DNA from: Onthophagus taurus
Lineage: Eukaryota > Arthropoda > Insecta > Coleoptera > Scarabaeidae
Assembly: GCF_036711975.1 (NCBI RefSeq)
Contig: NC_091976.1
Coordinates: 18,228,001-18,292,000, forward strand
Direction: 5' to 3'
DNA length: 64,000 bases
Position numbers and translations under genes: made by a program. Below the pieces are notes generated by a model, which was not told the DNA's origin, ran no database searches, and saw nothing but the letters and a program-made list of their open reading frames with translations. Below, piece by piece: positions 36,400 to 47,402 of the stretch (its first letter is position 1; each line of letters starts with the position of its first letter).

Positions 36400-37050
36400 A
36401 TCAATAAGCATTTTTTATGAACTTTAGGAATTGATTAAATCTGCGTAAAATTTTTTTTAAAACGTTTCTTTATTTTTTACGTGGAGTTTATGGAAAATAA
36501 GAGATTATTTATGACACATTAATTCTTCATTAAATTTGCTTTAAAATGTTCTTTATTTCATCATTTTGTTTCAATTCATTCTTGAGATATAGTTTAACAA
36601 AGAAATAAAAATTAAAAATCCTGTCAAAAAATCACAGCGACGTGGTTTATAGAAAATAAGAATATTATTTATTATCCTTTCTACATAAAATATGCTTTAA
36701 AATTTTCTTTAGTTCATCATTGTATCTCAACTGGTTCATGAGATACGATATTTTAAACTTTTACTGTTAACATTAATAACAATCAAATATGCATAGTTGA
36801 GTTCAATAAATCATAACAAGGAAATTTATGGAAACTAAGAAATTATTTCTGACACATTAAATTTTCAATGCATTTGCTTTATAATGTTGTTTAGTTTATC
36901 ATTATATCTCAATTGGTTTACGAGATACGATGTTTTATGTTTTTGTTCTTAAAATCTGCAACAATGAAATATGCAGAGTTGAGCTTCAAAAATTATGACA
37001 ACGAGGTTTATTGAAAATAAGATATTATTTATGGCAAGGATTTCAATAAA
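36400..37050. repeat. Tandem array of a ~180-bp unit, about 3.5 copies
   Basis: Landmarks TTTATGGAAAATAAGAGATTA (36,487) and related TTTATNGAAANTAAG sequences at 36,646, 36,825 and 37,007 give spacings of 159, 179 and 182. Shared internal blocks include TTTAGTTCATCATTNTATCTCAA and GAGATACGAT. A more diverged partial unit precedes the array. Confidence 0.82.
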
Positions 37051-37059
37051 ATGTGTCAA

Positions 37060-38740
37060 ATATGCTATGTAACAGTTATTGTGCCTAAAAGGGTTAATGC
37101 GCATTCAAAAGGTACGATTTTGAACTAATAATGCTCATGGAAAGGTGTGATCGGCATCTATTATACATCACTGAACAAGCATAAAACTTATTATATTTTG
37201 TTGAAGATCTACCCCTATCATATAAAATGTTATTGTCCCAAAAACGGTTGCAACGTGGTGAAACCCTACGATTAGGTAGATTATTCAAAGAGCAATATTT
37301 GCGTAAATGTGTGATCAATTGTTGAAAACACAGAATAATTCCAACGTTATTTAAATGTTGTTAAAGTATTAGAGAAAAGGTTAAAGGAAAATATTTTGGT
37401 TGAAATTTATAATATTGACTTTCTTAATTTTCCTATATTTTGACAAAACTCAAATTATTTCCAGAGGTACAACAAATAATTTCTTTGTGGAGTACATTTT
37501 CAGAAGTTTTATGGAAATTTCTGTTTATATGTTCCGTTTCTAATAATACTATAACATTTTACTAATTAATAATGATTCCGTGAAACCATGGATAAAAGTA
37601 TTTGATCAAAGACTACAACCAACCTGATAACGAATAACTACGGTATGAGCAACATGGAGCTCCAATTTTTTGAAGTTACCTTGCTGTAATTCACCGTCGA
37701 GGAGTTGATGGATCAGGAACTATACAACTACTACAAGGAGAAAATTCGGTCGGTATACATCAAGATCCAAAGATTGCAATGGGCAGAACATGTGGTCAGA
37801 ATGAAGCAGTGAAGGATACCAAATCAATTGCTTAACAGGAGGATATAAGGAACGAGAACTAGTAGAACGCAGAGAGAAAGATGAGACGGATAGGGACTCC
37901 AAAGATATGCTTGGAGACAAAAGTTGAAGGAGGTCAGGGACAAATAATGCTAATAAGTCTTTATCACATCATATCCAACTTTATTCATCAGGCTACATTC
38001 ATTTTATATGGATCCAAGAGATAAATCTGTTTGTGCAGTTGAACTTTGTTAATATTTTTTCCCATTCTTTCCTGGACATCTTCAATAACAGGTTTTGTAA
38101 GAAGTCGGCTGATGGCAATTAGGGTATGAATAATTGTTATAGTTTGTGCTTACTAATGAAAAAAACACAATTCAGATGGTAAAAGCAAAGCCTTTAAAAA
38201 TAGACCACGCGACTGCTATCAAAGATAATGATGTAAATACGAATACCAATGTTGTACCAATCATGAGATTGGTCATTAACATTATAGAGGGCGTTTGTTA
38301 AACAGATTTATTGTTATAAATTATAACACAACATTCAATGCGCTTATTTCGTTCATCATAAGCCAATCTTGAGATAATTGCAAATAGTATTGATTAATGT
38401 TCACATTCTTCCGGTAGCCATGTACATTTTTAAGGTTGACCGGTAAAAAATCTGGCATGTTAGAAAATGATAAGATTCTCAAAATACCAATAATTATTTC
38501 ATCTGATCTAAAAGCAATCTAAATACATGTTGATAGTTATTACTTTTATAAAATGGTAACATAAAGAAATGGAAATCGAATTTGGTCCAGCACAATTGTT
38601 CGATTTTTAACCATCATTACAATCTTTCGATTGAGGACTGCAATGTGCAATAACTCTAAAAATTCAATAAAATTAAAAGAAATCAATAAAATCTATTTAT
38701 TGGTATTGTTGTAAATAAAAGAAAATTTTGAAATGCAACC
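37060..38740. other. Intergenic DNA with a LINE scrap at ~37,690-37,950
   Basis: The + strand at 37,700-37,860 reads IKIQRLQWAEHVVRMKQ and then RIPNQLLNRRI, which resembles the 3' end of RTE-type LINE proteins (pattern RLRWAGHVxRM). The rest of the stretch shows nothing I can support. Confidence 0.4.
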
Positions 38741-38827
38741 CGATAATATTTATTAAGAGAAAAACCCCCTCACAACATTTATTACTGAATATAATACAAT
38801 ATAGCAAATCAGATTAAGTAGTGTTTC

Positions 38828-39278
38828 CTACATCTTTCCCTTTCCATGCTTTTTGGAATGCTTTTTAGAGTGAGTTCTCTTTTTCGCAGCGCCCTCTTCA
38901 ACTGGTATCTCAGTCACCTCTGAAAATATTTTTTTTATTTTAACTATTTCAATTACACGTTTATGTTTGAATTACTTATATCAGCAGAGCCATCTTGGGC
39001 GCCAAGCAAATCTGCTTCAAGCTTCTCACCAACATCACGTCTTACACGATATTCTCCAAGATCTGCATCTGTTTAGTAATAATTTTGAAATTTTTGTATA
39101 CACTAACTATATGTAATTACTTACCTCCACCGCTACCCATTGGATTTGCTAATTTAGAAAAAGTAAAAGTGTTAACAAAAAAATAGTAAATTTGAAACAT
39201 AGAAGATAAATTCAACTTACCAACAATTATTGCCGTGAACATGGCAAAAATCACAAAAAGAGTAACAATTAATTTCAT
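38828..39278 (-). CDS. Small secreted peptide with acidic middle and basic Lys/His tail (88 aa, 4 exons)
   Basis: Exons on the minus strand are 39,221-39,278, 39,125-39,148, 38,976-39,068 and 38,828-38,919. Introns are 72, 56 and 56 bp, all phase 1, with GT-AG borders (the last donor, GTAATT, is the weakest). The parts in order are a signal peptide (MKLIVTLFVIFAMFTAIIV), a Gly-rich link (NPMGSGGD), an Arg-Arg site (EYRVRRDVG), an acidic segment with EKLEADLLGAQDGSADI and VTEIPVEEG, and a strongly basic tail (AAKKRTHSKKHSKKHGKGKM). An acidic pro-part before a cationic end is common in secreted cationic peptides; that is inference. Exon number, phases, length and 3' flank (ATGCAACCC ... TATTTATTAA) match the 58.1-kb gene, so the two are paralogs. 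If intron 3 is retained, the protein stops ten codons after the end of exon 3. Confidence 0.75.
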
Positions 39279-39343
39279 TTTAATTCAATGTATCAACGTT
39301 ACAAGTAAAAAAACTATATGAATATGAAAAGTTTTGAGTTGGG

Positions 39344-39350
39344 TTTTATA
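39344..39350 (-). promoter_or_regulatory. TATA box of the 39-kb peptide gene
   Basis: TATAAAA on the minus strand (within GGTATAAAACCC), about 66 bp upstream of the ATG at 39,278. Confidence 0.62.
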
Positions 39351-39949
39351 CCTTCTTTACATCGCTAATGATATTGGAAATATGTGTAGACTATGTGTAT
39401 TAATCCTCTTAATTAAGTAAGAAAAATGCGTAAATGATACGATTTTGTTGAAGAAAACAGTAAAGAATTTTGTTTTTAGTTTTAAGTGGGTTAAAATGTT
39501 ATTTGTAAATGCAACGTAACGAAATTGGACTTAATATTATTATATAACTTTTTGCAATCAATTAAATTACTGTTGTAATAACTTAAACTCTGCATCGTTA
39601 AGATTAGTCAAGTATTGAACAGTTGATGATAGAACGCACCGTTAATAAAAAAAAACTCGATTCAATTAAAATTAGGCTATTGAGTATTGGTTAACGAAGA
39701 AGTGTTAAAACTCCAGTAAATATCGAGAAAACACCAATTGTATTCCAAATACCCCAAGAACATCGATTAGACGAGTTTCACAATAAGTCGAAACCAAAGA
39801 AGAGACTTTCTGGTAAATTGTTGTTTACGACTTACAGCCAATGAACGCCATTCCCATTGAATAGCATTACTGTTTTTACAACAACGTTACGGATACAATT
39901 ATTAAACAAGAATTTGTTGTGAATAATCAGTGGCGCAGTTAAACATTTA

Positions 39950-40780
39950 TTTGGATGGATTTGACTGATGGACTTGCATTTGAGAGAATGAAAATCCCCA
40001 TCACGAAAAGTTTCTTCACCCCAAATGAGATTGTTTGGGGCCCAATGTCATGTCGCGGAATATGTAATCGGTGCGATATTTTTTGATAGGATGAGATGTC
40101 AAAATTTTAGAAAAAAGTTCTTGTTGAAAAAAGCGACGAAAATATGTCGATAAGATGTGATACATACAAGACCGAGTACGACTCAAACAGAACAATAGAG
40201 ACTTTCAAATCCTGAAAGTTCCCTTCGGAGACCTTTTGAAAACTTGATCTGTTATTTCATATAGCTGGATTGGATCATTGGGACTATGTGGAGTACGAAC
40301 CACTAATTTCTGCTTTAAATACTCCACCATGTCTCTACCACCCCCAATTTTTTGCACAACATGCCAATCCACGACAAATAAACATTGGTATGTTACAGTT
40401 ATAACGACGACTAAAGGCAGTCGGGGAATAACACATGTTCAGCAATAATGTCTCTGAATACAGAGATGTTCTTCTTGATTTTCCTTACTAAAAGACACTT
40501 ATCACTGCTTGAGTTAAAACGCATTGTCGAATTCAATACATTAACTATTTCTTACAATGCTGCAGTATAAATAGGTTGTGTTATTTTGTGGTTAGAGTTT
40601 TCAATCCTATAGAGTGATTGCCTGATTTGTGGCTACTATGCTTTTTCGATTTTAAGTTTGTTGTATGTACTCCTCAACGTCGAAATTTCGAAGTACTTCA
40701 TCACAGGATTATTGTAACATACCTTGGAATTCAAACAATAAAAATTTACGTCATGGGTTAGAATAATGGCTATGTCATTC
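39950..40780 (+). pseudogene. Gene X remnant, copy 0 (unidentified, divergent partner of the peptide genes)
   Basis: This stretch shares two blocks with the later units. At 40,046-40,150 it can be read as QCHVAEYVIGAIFFDRMRCQ followed by NFRKKFLLKKA; the same block recurs at 47,214-47,320. At about 40,440-40,565 it matches blocks that in other copies read SEYRDDLLDYLPFLTKRHLS. Frames are broken. The 3' flank (40,618-40,765) is the same sequence that follows gene X at 43,700 and 53,570. I do not recognise the family. Confidence 0.35.
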
Positions 40781-41016
40781 TTTTGCGAACAAAGATCAGG
40801 ATATTGAAGAATTAAAATTTTATGTCATTGAGAGAATAAATTATACGACTTTTATAATTTTGATTTGTGGTCTTCATTTATTAAAAAAGTAACGTACAGA
40901 TATTGAATTCAAAACAATTAACACAAAGAATACAACTAAAAGCCGCAATATTGATTACCAAAATAAAACTTCATGCACTACACTTTTCAATAAACTGAAT
41001 ACAACCATGATTTTAA

Positions 41017-41355
41017 TTAGTGCTGCTTTTTACGTTTCTTGGTTGGACCACTTGCTCCCCCTTCAGATGGGGATTCAGATGCCATCACATCAGAACATAC
41101 TATATTGCACAATTTGTCCTTTATACCCTCCGCTATACCGAGTAGTCTCTTTTCTACAATATTAATACAATATTTTTTCTATTAACTTCAGCAATTGTAA
41201 TATTACTTACCTTCTTTGCCGTGCTTTGGAGTTGCTTATTTAGCGCAAATAAAATAAAGTTCAGTGTTTTTATTAAGTTTACATGAAATTTACTTACCAC
41301 CAATGATTGCTGCAAAAATTGCAAAAACCAAAAAAATAGTTATACTTAACTTCAT
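41017..41355 (-). CDS. Tandem secreted CX3C peptide, paralog A (72 aa, 3 exons)
   Basis: Exons on the minus strand are 41,298-41,355, 41,211-41,234 and 41,017-41,153, joined by 63- and 57-bp introns, both phase 1 with GTAAGT donors. The parts are a signal peptide (MKLSITIFLVFAIFAAIIG), a spacer (ATPKHGKEE), a Lys-Arg cleavage site and a mature region starting LLGIAEGIKDKLCNIVC. That region is an apparent amphipathic helix with cysteines in a CX3C spacing. A Ser/Gly/Pro-rich linker follows, then a basic tail (TKKRKKQH). This is the longest of the four tandem paralogs; B and C lost the linker. Processing at KR and secretion are inferred. A TATA box lies 77 bp upstream of the start. Divergent gene X remnants begin about 275 bp upstream on the other strand. 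Confidence 0.8.
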
Positions 41356-41431
41356 TTTTGATACTTTTTTTGCGATATCGACTTATGTTAAAGTAACTGA
41401 GTTACAATGATTAGAAGCTGTTTCAGTTTGA

Positions 41432-41440
41432 CTTTTATAG
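41432..41440 (-). promoter_or_regulatory. TATA box of paralog A, in a conserved promoter block
   Basis: CTATAAAAG on the minus strand. The surrounding ~130 bp (ATTTTGAAAGTATGCAAAGGACTCAATTAA and the TATA region) is repeated nearly unchanged before paralogs B, C and D. Confidence 0.7.
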
Positions 41441-41627
41441 GTATCTTTACGTAGTTAATGATTTTGAAAGTATGCAAAGGACTCAATTAATTTGTAATAA
41501 CATAGATAATAAAGTTATTGGATAATTAGTAAACAAATTAATTTTGAGTTATTTTAAGTGAAATTATAGATTACACGTGGCTATTTGGGTTTAGTTAAAT
41601 ATCCAAATAACTTGAAAAACAAAATGA

Positions 41628-43691
41628 CTTATTTTACATTTAACGATAATGAAGACGAAATTGTAATGAATGTCTCATTTCGACTTGAAATTGGAGGTTC
41701 GTTATTATTATGTAAAATAACATATTAATTATTTAGCTTGTGTTGAAAATGAAGATTATTTTTGTCCCAAAGAATATTGTAGAAAAAAAATTCAATTGAA
41801 ATCCTGAAGGAGCACTTCGGAGAGCGCATTATGGCTGCGGGGTACCCAGAGACCACTGGAATGGAAATAAGTTGGCCAGCATATCATCACATTTATTTTG
41901 GTGGGGCAATATTAAAGACAAAGATTATGACGATATCTTCATACTTCACCGGGTTTTGCAGAATTTTGCTCTTCACTTGCACTGTACTTGAATAATATTA
42001 TTCAAGTCAGTAGTTCTTGAAAACTTGATCTTTTATTTCATATAGCTCAATAATCGCATTTCATTGAAACCCATTTGGGATAATCATTATATCTGTGTGG
42101 AGCTCAAGACATCGATTTCTGCATTAAATTCTCTACAGTTTCTTAACCCAATTTCCCCCATGACAAACATGGGTAGAATGTTGGTAAGATAGCTTTATGG
42201 AAATTATAACGACGAGTAGGAGCTACTGGAAAATAACTCGAGAAATCACCAACCTCTTTGGGTAATGTAATAGACAATACTGGTGATATGTTTATTAATG
42301 AGGAGATGCAAATCCCTCTCGTCCCGATGGATATGATTTGATTAGGTTGGATTATTGGGACTGCTTTTAGTACAAAGCTCTGTTTTCTGCTTTAAATACT
42401 CCACCATCTCTTTAACATTTCCAATTTTTTGCACAACATGCCAATCCACGTCAAATAGACACTGGTCTGTTACAGTTATAGCGATGACTAGAGGCAGTCG
42501 GGGAATGACACATGTTCAATATTAATGTCTCTAAATACAGAGATGATCTTCTAGATTATCTATCTTTCCTTACTAAAAGAAACTTATCACTACCTGAGTT
42601 AAAACGCATTGGGGAATTCAACACATTCACGATTTCTTTCAATGCTGGAGTTTAAATGGGTTGTGTTACTTTGCTGGTGGATTTTTCAATCCTATACATA
42701 AACGATTTTCAACTGTTTGAGGAATAGGTTGGGTTGTTTATGGATAACATTTTATGCAAGAACCGGCTATCCTACATTATCCCCCTGATTTTGGGAAAAT
42801 ACTATCTTAAAATTCTTAAATGGAAAGCGGTAGCGTCCTGTATTCAACATGTTCAACAGAAAATGATCGTATAACATAAGTATGCTTAGAAGGGTAGAAA
42901 TGAGAACATTGAGCTCGATTATAGGAGTAACGTAACGTGATCAAAATATCATTAGAGTGACAAGATCAAGACAGGGCTGGAGAGACCATGTCGATAGAAT
43001 GGACGATAGTAGATGAGCGTAGTGAGCAATGGAAAAACAACCCACACCGAAAAAACTTCGTGGCTGACCATCTAACCAGTCTAACGGATGGGGATGAAAG
43101 TTGGACATCTGCATCTTAAGACTTTTAATAGTTTATAACAAACAACACTTAAATATGACTTTGTACTTGCAAAAAGATTTTGAAATTGTATTAATATATG
43201 GAGCCTAAAACGAATGTGATATCTCCAAAATCCTATTAACAAATTTATTCAGATTAGATCCGCTGAATGAAGCTGGTGTAACTGGAATTTCCTTCCATTC
43301 TGTTCCTAAAATTGTAATAATTTATACATTTGATCCTTATGAGTTTGACAATGCACAATTTTACGAAGAAATGACCTCTATAATTAATATTAATGCATTT
43401 GTAAAAATTATCCGCTTTATTGATAAATGTACATTTGATTTACATGGATTTTTAAATAAACATACCAGCATAGGTATATTGAAGCAAGGAATCCCTCATA
43501 TGACTGTAGAAGGACACACCTAGTATCCTAATAAAGTAATGTATCTATTAATATATAATAATTTGGGGATTTATTATTGTAATGGAAATCTATATGACGA
43601 AGGATATTTGAATATGTTAGAAAATACTATCAATTCGCTAATTTCTGAAGATCTGAAAATCAGTAGAAGGAAATATTCTTCTATAGCTTGA
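41628..43691 (+). pseudogene. Gene X remnant, copy 1 (unidentified; longest C-terminal part)
   Basis: The first block starts about 275 bp upstream of paralog A on the opposite strand (FTFNDNEDEIVMN at 41,640-41,678). Further blocks read NTGDMFINEEMQIPLVP (about 42,270-42,322) and, at about 42,580-42,620, a broken LPELKRI-like match. The final part, 43,218-43,691, is one frame of 158 codons with a single internal stop (TAG, 43,521-43,523), containing RLDPLNEAGVTGI, IIYTFDPYEFDNAQFYEEM and NMLENTINSLISEDLKISRR. So few stops in DNA this AT-rich means it was once coding. A LINE-like scrap (DHVDRMDDSR, about 42,980-43,010) interrupts it. I recognise no family; it may be a host gene or part of a mobile element that was duplicated along with the peptide genes. 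Confidence 0.45.
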
Positions 43692-43965
43692 ACCGATGGA
43701 GTGTTTGCCTGATTTGAGGCCACTATGTTTTTTTGATGGTTTAGTACTTCATCATAGGATTATTGTAACATACTTTACAATTCAAATAGTAAAAATGTAC
43801 GTCGTGGATTAGAATAATGATAATAATTTAATATACCATATTCGTTCGAATCTAAGACGCACTATTTTTGCTATACAGTATGTCCCCGGATCGAGTTACA
43901 AAGAGGAAACAAAAATTTATTACTGATTTTTCAAACTTATCTCAGCATAAATAATGCGTCGGATA

Positions 43966-44498
43966 CACACAGAGAAATATATTCTTGAACGAACATTATT
44001 ACTCTTGACTCAAGCTTATCATATTCTTATACATATATCCACAAGAAGATTATTTTGTTGAGTGAAGAAAAACCGCATATTCTCAAAGCAAGTATACAAA
44101 TATTCTTGATTCTCAAGAAAACGAATTCTTAGTAAAAGTAAATCAATAATCTTGAAAAAGAGTATCTTAGTGTTACGTCAACAACCCCATTTTCGTATCG
44201 AGAATAGATTTCTTAAGTCTTGAATAACGTATCTTTCTTTTTAGAAAAACTTATTCATGTAACAACAATCTTGTATAATTCTTCATTTGAGCATTATAAA
44301 TTATTGACGCAAGAATGGATTTTTTGGTACAAAAAATTGATATTCTTCGATACCAAGAATATGACATGCTTCATTCGATAATATTTCTATTCTTAAAACA
44401 AAAAAATATTTTTGTTTTAAGAGTGTCTTATACTTGTTTTTAAGAAATACGTTCAAGAATAAATTTTTCTTGAAAGTCAAGAATAATTTCCCTCAGTG
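43966..44498. mobile_element. Inner MITE inserted in the mariner's left inverted repeat
   Basis: The intact right arm of the mariner reads (in complement) GCGTCGGATATGTTCAAAC, while the left arm reads GCGTCGGATA, then 533 bp, then TATGTTCAAAC. So the insertion site and a TA duplication (43,964-43,965 and 44,499-44,500) are directly visible. The MITE ends are themselves inverted (CACACAGAGAAAT and ATTTCCCTCAGTG), followed by repeated ATTCTTGA blocks on both sides. Confidence 0.88.
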
Positions 44499-44796
44499 TA
44501 TGTTCAAACCACTAAATCGCACGAACTTTATATTCTAACTATAGAAGTTAACTAATTATTCCCATTTTTATATAAAAACTATACTTTTCCTAAACTAAAA
44601 ATTTTTCAAGTTCAATTTACGATATGTAACCATAAAAACCAATAAAATAAAAGTTACAACTTATGTTAGTGAAAAATAAACGGACAAATCAAATTAAAAT
44701 ATGGCTAATTGAATAAAATATTTTAAATGTAAATTTATGTAATAACACACTATGTAAGTAATAAATATTATTTATTTGTAAGTGAACAAATCCTCA

Positions 44797-45440
44797 TTCA
44801 AACAAATTCCCTCCCAATTCGACACACATTTGAAGATGAGTTCTAAATTCTTTATAAGAAGTACGAATTTCCGCCAGTGGTAGAGATTCTATCGCTTTAA
44901 TTACTCTTAGTTTTAATAGTTCTGCATCATCTTGTAATGGTTCACTGTAAACAATTTGTTTCAATCGTCCCCAAAAATAAAAATCCATAATTGTAAGATC
45001 AGGACTACGTGCTGGCCATCAAATAGGACCATTTCGTTCAATGCATTTTTGACGAAATTGTAAATTTAACCATTTGGCACAATGTGTGAATGGTAAGCTG
45101 GACAATTGTCTTGCTGAAAGTACATTGACCGTATAAAATTTAAGGGTAATTGGATTTACATCGCTCCAATACCGATAATGCTGGGAAGAAACAATGTCAT
45201 TTGTTGAAAAGCTATCTGAAAAGCAGCGTCTTCCTCATTTAGTCTCTTTGTCTGCCTCTTTATAATACAGAACCCGTTTCCAAATTTGTTTTCATCAGTT
45301 CGCGAGCCCCACATGAGATATTCTTGTGTCCGGATATTTTTGCTAGAATTTTTGTGTAACTACACGAAAACATGATTCACTAGTACCATAGTACAGTACT
45401 AAATAAATTCTCTCTTTCACGGTTAACTTCGCATTAAAAG
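44797..45440 (-). pseudogene. Internally deleted mariner-type transposase
   Basis: On the minus strand the C-terminal part is clear: WPARSPDLTIMDFYFWGRLK (about 44,960-45,018) with the last catalytic acidic residue, then IKAIESLPLAEIRTSYKEF and a stop after GGNLFE. Further upstream are a damaged KWLNLQFRQKCIERNGPI segment and, near 45,300-45,425, an N-terminal HTH trace (VKERIYLVLYYGTSESCFRVV). The middle, including the first two catalytic residues, is missing or unreadable, and there are stops. Lies inside the mariner element 43,874-45,710. Confidence 0.75.
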
Positions 45441-45794
45441 ACTTAATCTCACCAACATAAGTTGTAAGTTTTATGGTTTCTATGGTTACATATCATAAAT
45501 TGAAGTTCAATTTCAATTTTCAATTTAGAAAAAAGTCCAATTTTTACATAAAAATTGGAATAATTAGTTAACTTTTATAGTTAGAGTATAAAATTCATGC
45601 GATTTAGTAGTTTGAACATATCCGACGCATTATTTATGCTGAGATAAGTTTGAAAACTCAGTAACAAAAATTTTTTTCCTCTTTGTAACTCAATCCGAGG
45701 ACATACTGTATAATCGTTCATGGAAATGAGGTGCGTCTTACAATCGGGCGCGTCTTAGATTCGAACGAATTTTGAATATACAAAATGTTTGTGT

Positions 45795-46206
45795 CATTAT
45801 TGTGTAATAATAGTATATTATTCAACAAGCGTATAATGGCGGCTGTTACCCACGAAGAAGAAGTTGCAACACGAGCGAGCGAAGCGAGCGAGTGTTGTAA
45901 TCTGAGTGGGTAACATCCATTATACGCAAGTTGAATACTATACTTTATCTACAACTATTTAATTTTGAAAAAAAAATCAAAAAAACGAAAAAAAAATAAA
46001 CTTGATAGACATTTCAGACATAACCTCAATATAAGAAAGCTGTCATTTCTGTTAATATTTTATTTTTTGATTAGTAGGCAGTGTCAGAAGTGTGGAATAA
46101 TGGCCTCATTATTCAACACTTTGTCTGTCATGGGTAATGAGTGTCATTACCCGTCAAAAATCAATTGTATAACGAATAGATAATTCAATAGTTGTAGATA
46201 AAGTAA
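45795..46206. repeat. Palindromic element(s) with GAGCGAGCGAAGCGAGCGAG core
   Basis: Two hairpins are nested side by side. Between 45,815 and 45,943, GTATATTATTCAAC..GCGTATAATGG..TGTTACCCAC pairs with GTGGGTAACA..CCATTATACGC..GTTGAATACTATAC, with the GAGCGAGCGAAGCGAGCGAG block at the tip. Between 45,942 and 46,204, ACTTTATCTACAACTATT pairs with AATAGTTGTAGATAAAGT. They look like MITEs inserted in the outer element. Confidence 0.7.
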
Positions 46207-46532
46207 TTTATTTGTCATCTTTATTTTAATACGAATTTTTTTCTTCGATATAATCATTCAAAAGAATGGGGTGCGTCTTAGATTCGATCGAATACGGTAA
46301 TAATTTTGAAGGATTTAAATTTTATGTAATTGCAGAATAAATACGAGTTTTATAATTCTGATTTGTGGTCCTCATTTATTGAAAAAGTAACGTACAGATA
46401 TTGCTTTCAAAACAATTAAAACAAAGAATACAAATATAAGCCGCAATGTTGACTAACAAAATAAAACTACATGCGCTACACTTTTCAATAAACTGAATAC
46501 AACCATGGTGTATTCTACGTTTCTGGGCTGGA

Positions 46533-46822
46533 TCACTTCTTTTTTCCTCCCCCAGAACATACTATTTCGCAGAATTTCCCCCTTATATTCTCCGCTATAC
46601 CCAATAGTCTCTTTTCTACAATATTAATACAATATTTTTTTAAAACTATTAACCTCAGCAATTGTAATATTACTTACCTTCTTTGCCGTGCTTTGAAGTT
46701 GCTTATTTAGCATAAATAAAATAAAGTTCAGTACTTTTATTAACCTTAGATGAAATTAACTTACCACCAATGATTGCTGCAAAAATTGCAAAAATCAAAA
46801 AAAAAGTTATACTTAACTTCAT
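46533..46822 (-). CDS. Tandem secreted CX3C peptide, paralog B (54 aa, 3 exons)
   Basis: Exons on the minus strand are 46,765-46,822, 46,678-46,701 and 46,533-46,615, with introns of 63 and 62 bp, both phase 1. Signal peptide MKLSITFFLIFAIFAAIIG, spacer ATSKHGKEE, Lys-Arg site, then LLGIAENIRGKFCEIVC and a short basic end (SGGGKKK). Compared with paralog A, the linker and the distal basic tail are gone and a TGA at 46,533-46,535 ends the protein earlier; downstream sequence still resembles A's 3' end. The signal peptide and introns differ from A at only a few sites, while the mature segment has changed more. TATA box 68 bp upstream. Probably functional, as all splice sites and the CX3C core are kept. 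Confidence 0.78.
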
Positions 46823-46889
46823 TTTTGTTGCGATATCGACTTATGTTAAAGAAACTCAATATTAATGAATAGAAACGGTTTCATTTTGA

Positions 46890-46898
46890 CTTTTATAG
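46890..46898 (-). promoter_or_regulatory. TATA box of paralog B
   Basis: CTATAAAAG on the minus strand, in the same conserved promoter block as A, C and D. Confidence 0.68.
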
Positions 46899-47082
46899 GT
46901 TTCTTTACGTAGTTAATGATTTTGAAAGTATGCAGAGGACTCAATTAATTTGCAAAAAAACATGAATAATAACGTTGTTGATTGGGTAATTAGTAAACAA
47001 ATTTATTTTGTGGAATTATTGATTACACGTGGCTATTTCGGTTTAGTAAATATCCAAATAACTTAAAAAACGAATGGTTCAT

Positions 47083-47402
47083 TTTATATTTAACGATAAT
47101 GAAGACGAAATTGTAATGAATGCCTCATTTCGACTTGAACTTGAAGGTTTGTTATTACTATGTAAAATAATATATTAATTATTTTATTTGTGTTGAAAAG
47201 ATTATTTCTGTCCAATGTAATGTCGCGGAATACGTAATCTGTGCGATATTTTTTGAAGGGATGAGATGTCAAAATTTTAGAAAAGAAATTCAGTTGACTA
47301 AAAGATCTTGAAAAGATGTGATAGATGTAGGATCGAGCACGACCCGATAGAGTGTTTGAAATCCTGAAAGAACACATAGGAGAGCGCATTATGGCTGTGG
47401 GG
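47083..47402 (+). pseudogene. Gene X remnant, copy 2, 5' part (cut by the copia insertion)
   Basis: Starts about 260 bp upstream of paralog B with the shared block FNDNEDEIVMNASF, then QCNVAEYVICAIFFEGMRCQ (about 47,214-47,276). The sequence GAGAGCGCATTATGGCTG at 47,380-47,397 also occurs at 41,820-41,837. Here it stops against the LTR at 47,403. Confidence 0.4.

Larger units (their letters stand above)
43874..45710 (-). mobile_element. Mariner-type element with long inverted ends, itself interrupted by a MITE
   Basis: TACAGTATGTCCCCGGATCG at 43,874 is mirrored by the sequence ending CCGAGGACATACTGTA at 45,710, and the inverted match continues for well over 200 bp once the 533-bp MITE at 43,966-44,498 is skipped. 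TA flanks both ends (43,872-43,873 and 45,711-45,712). Without the inner MITE the element is about 1.3 kb, normal for this superfamily. Confidence 0.88.
43836..46297. mobile_element. Outer MITE hosting nested transposons (2,462-bp insertion)
   Basis: The ends are CCATATTCGTTCGAATCTAA (43,836) and, at the right, the complement of CCGTATTCGATCGAATCTAA (to 46,297). TA is duplicated on both sides (43,834-43,835 and 46,298-46,299). The paralogous unit at 50,641-50,680 has the empty site (TTTAATATAATAATTTTGAAGG) with a single TA, which proves the insertion and its borders. Inside are a mariner element (43,874-45,710) containing a further MITE (43,966-44,498), and a palindromic element (about 45,795-46,206). 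Confidence 0.9.
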
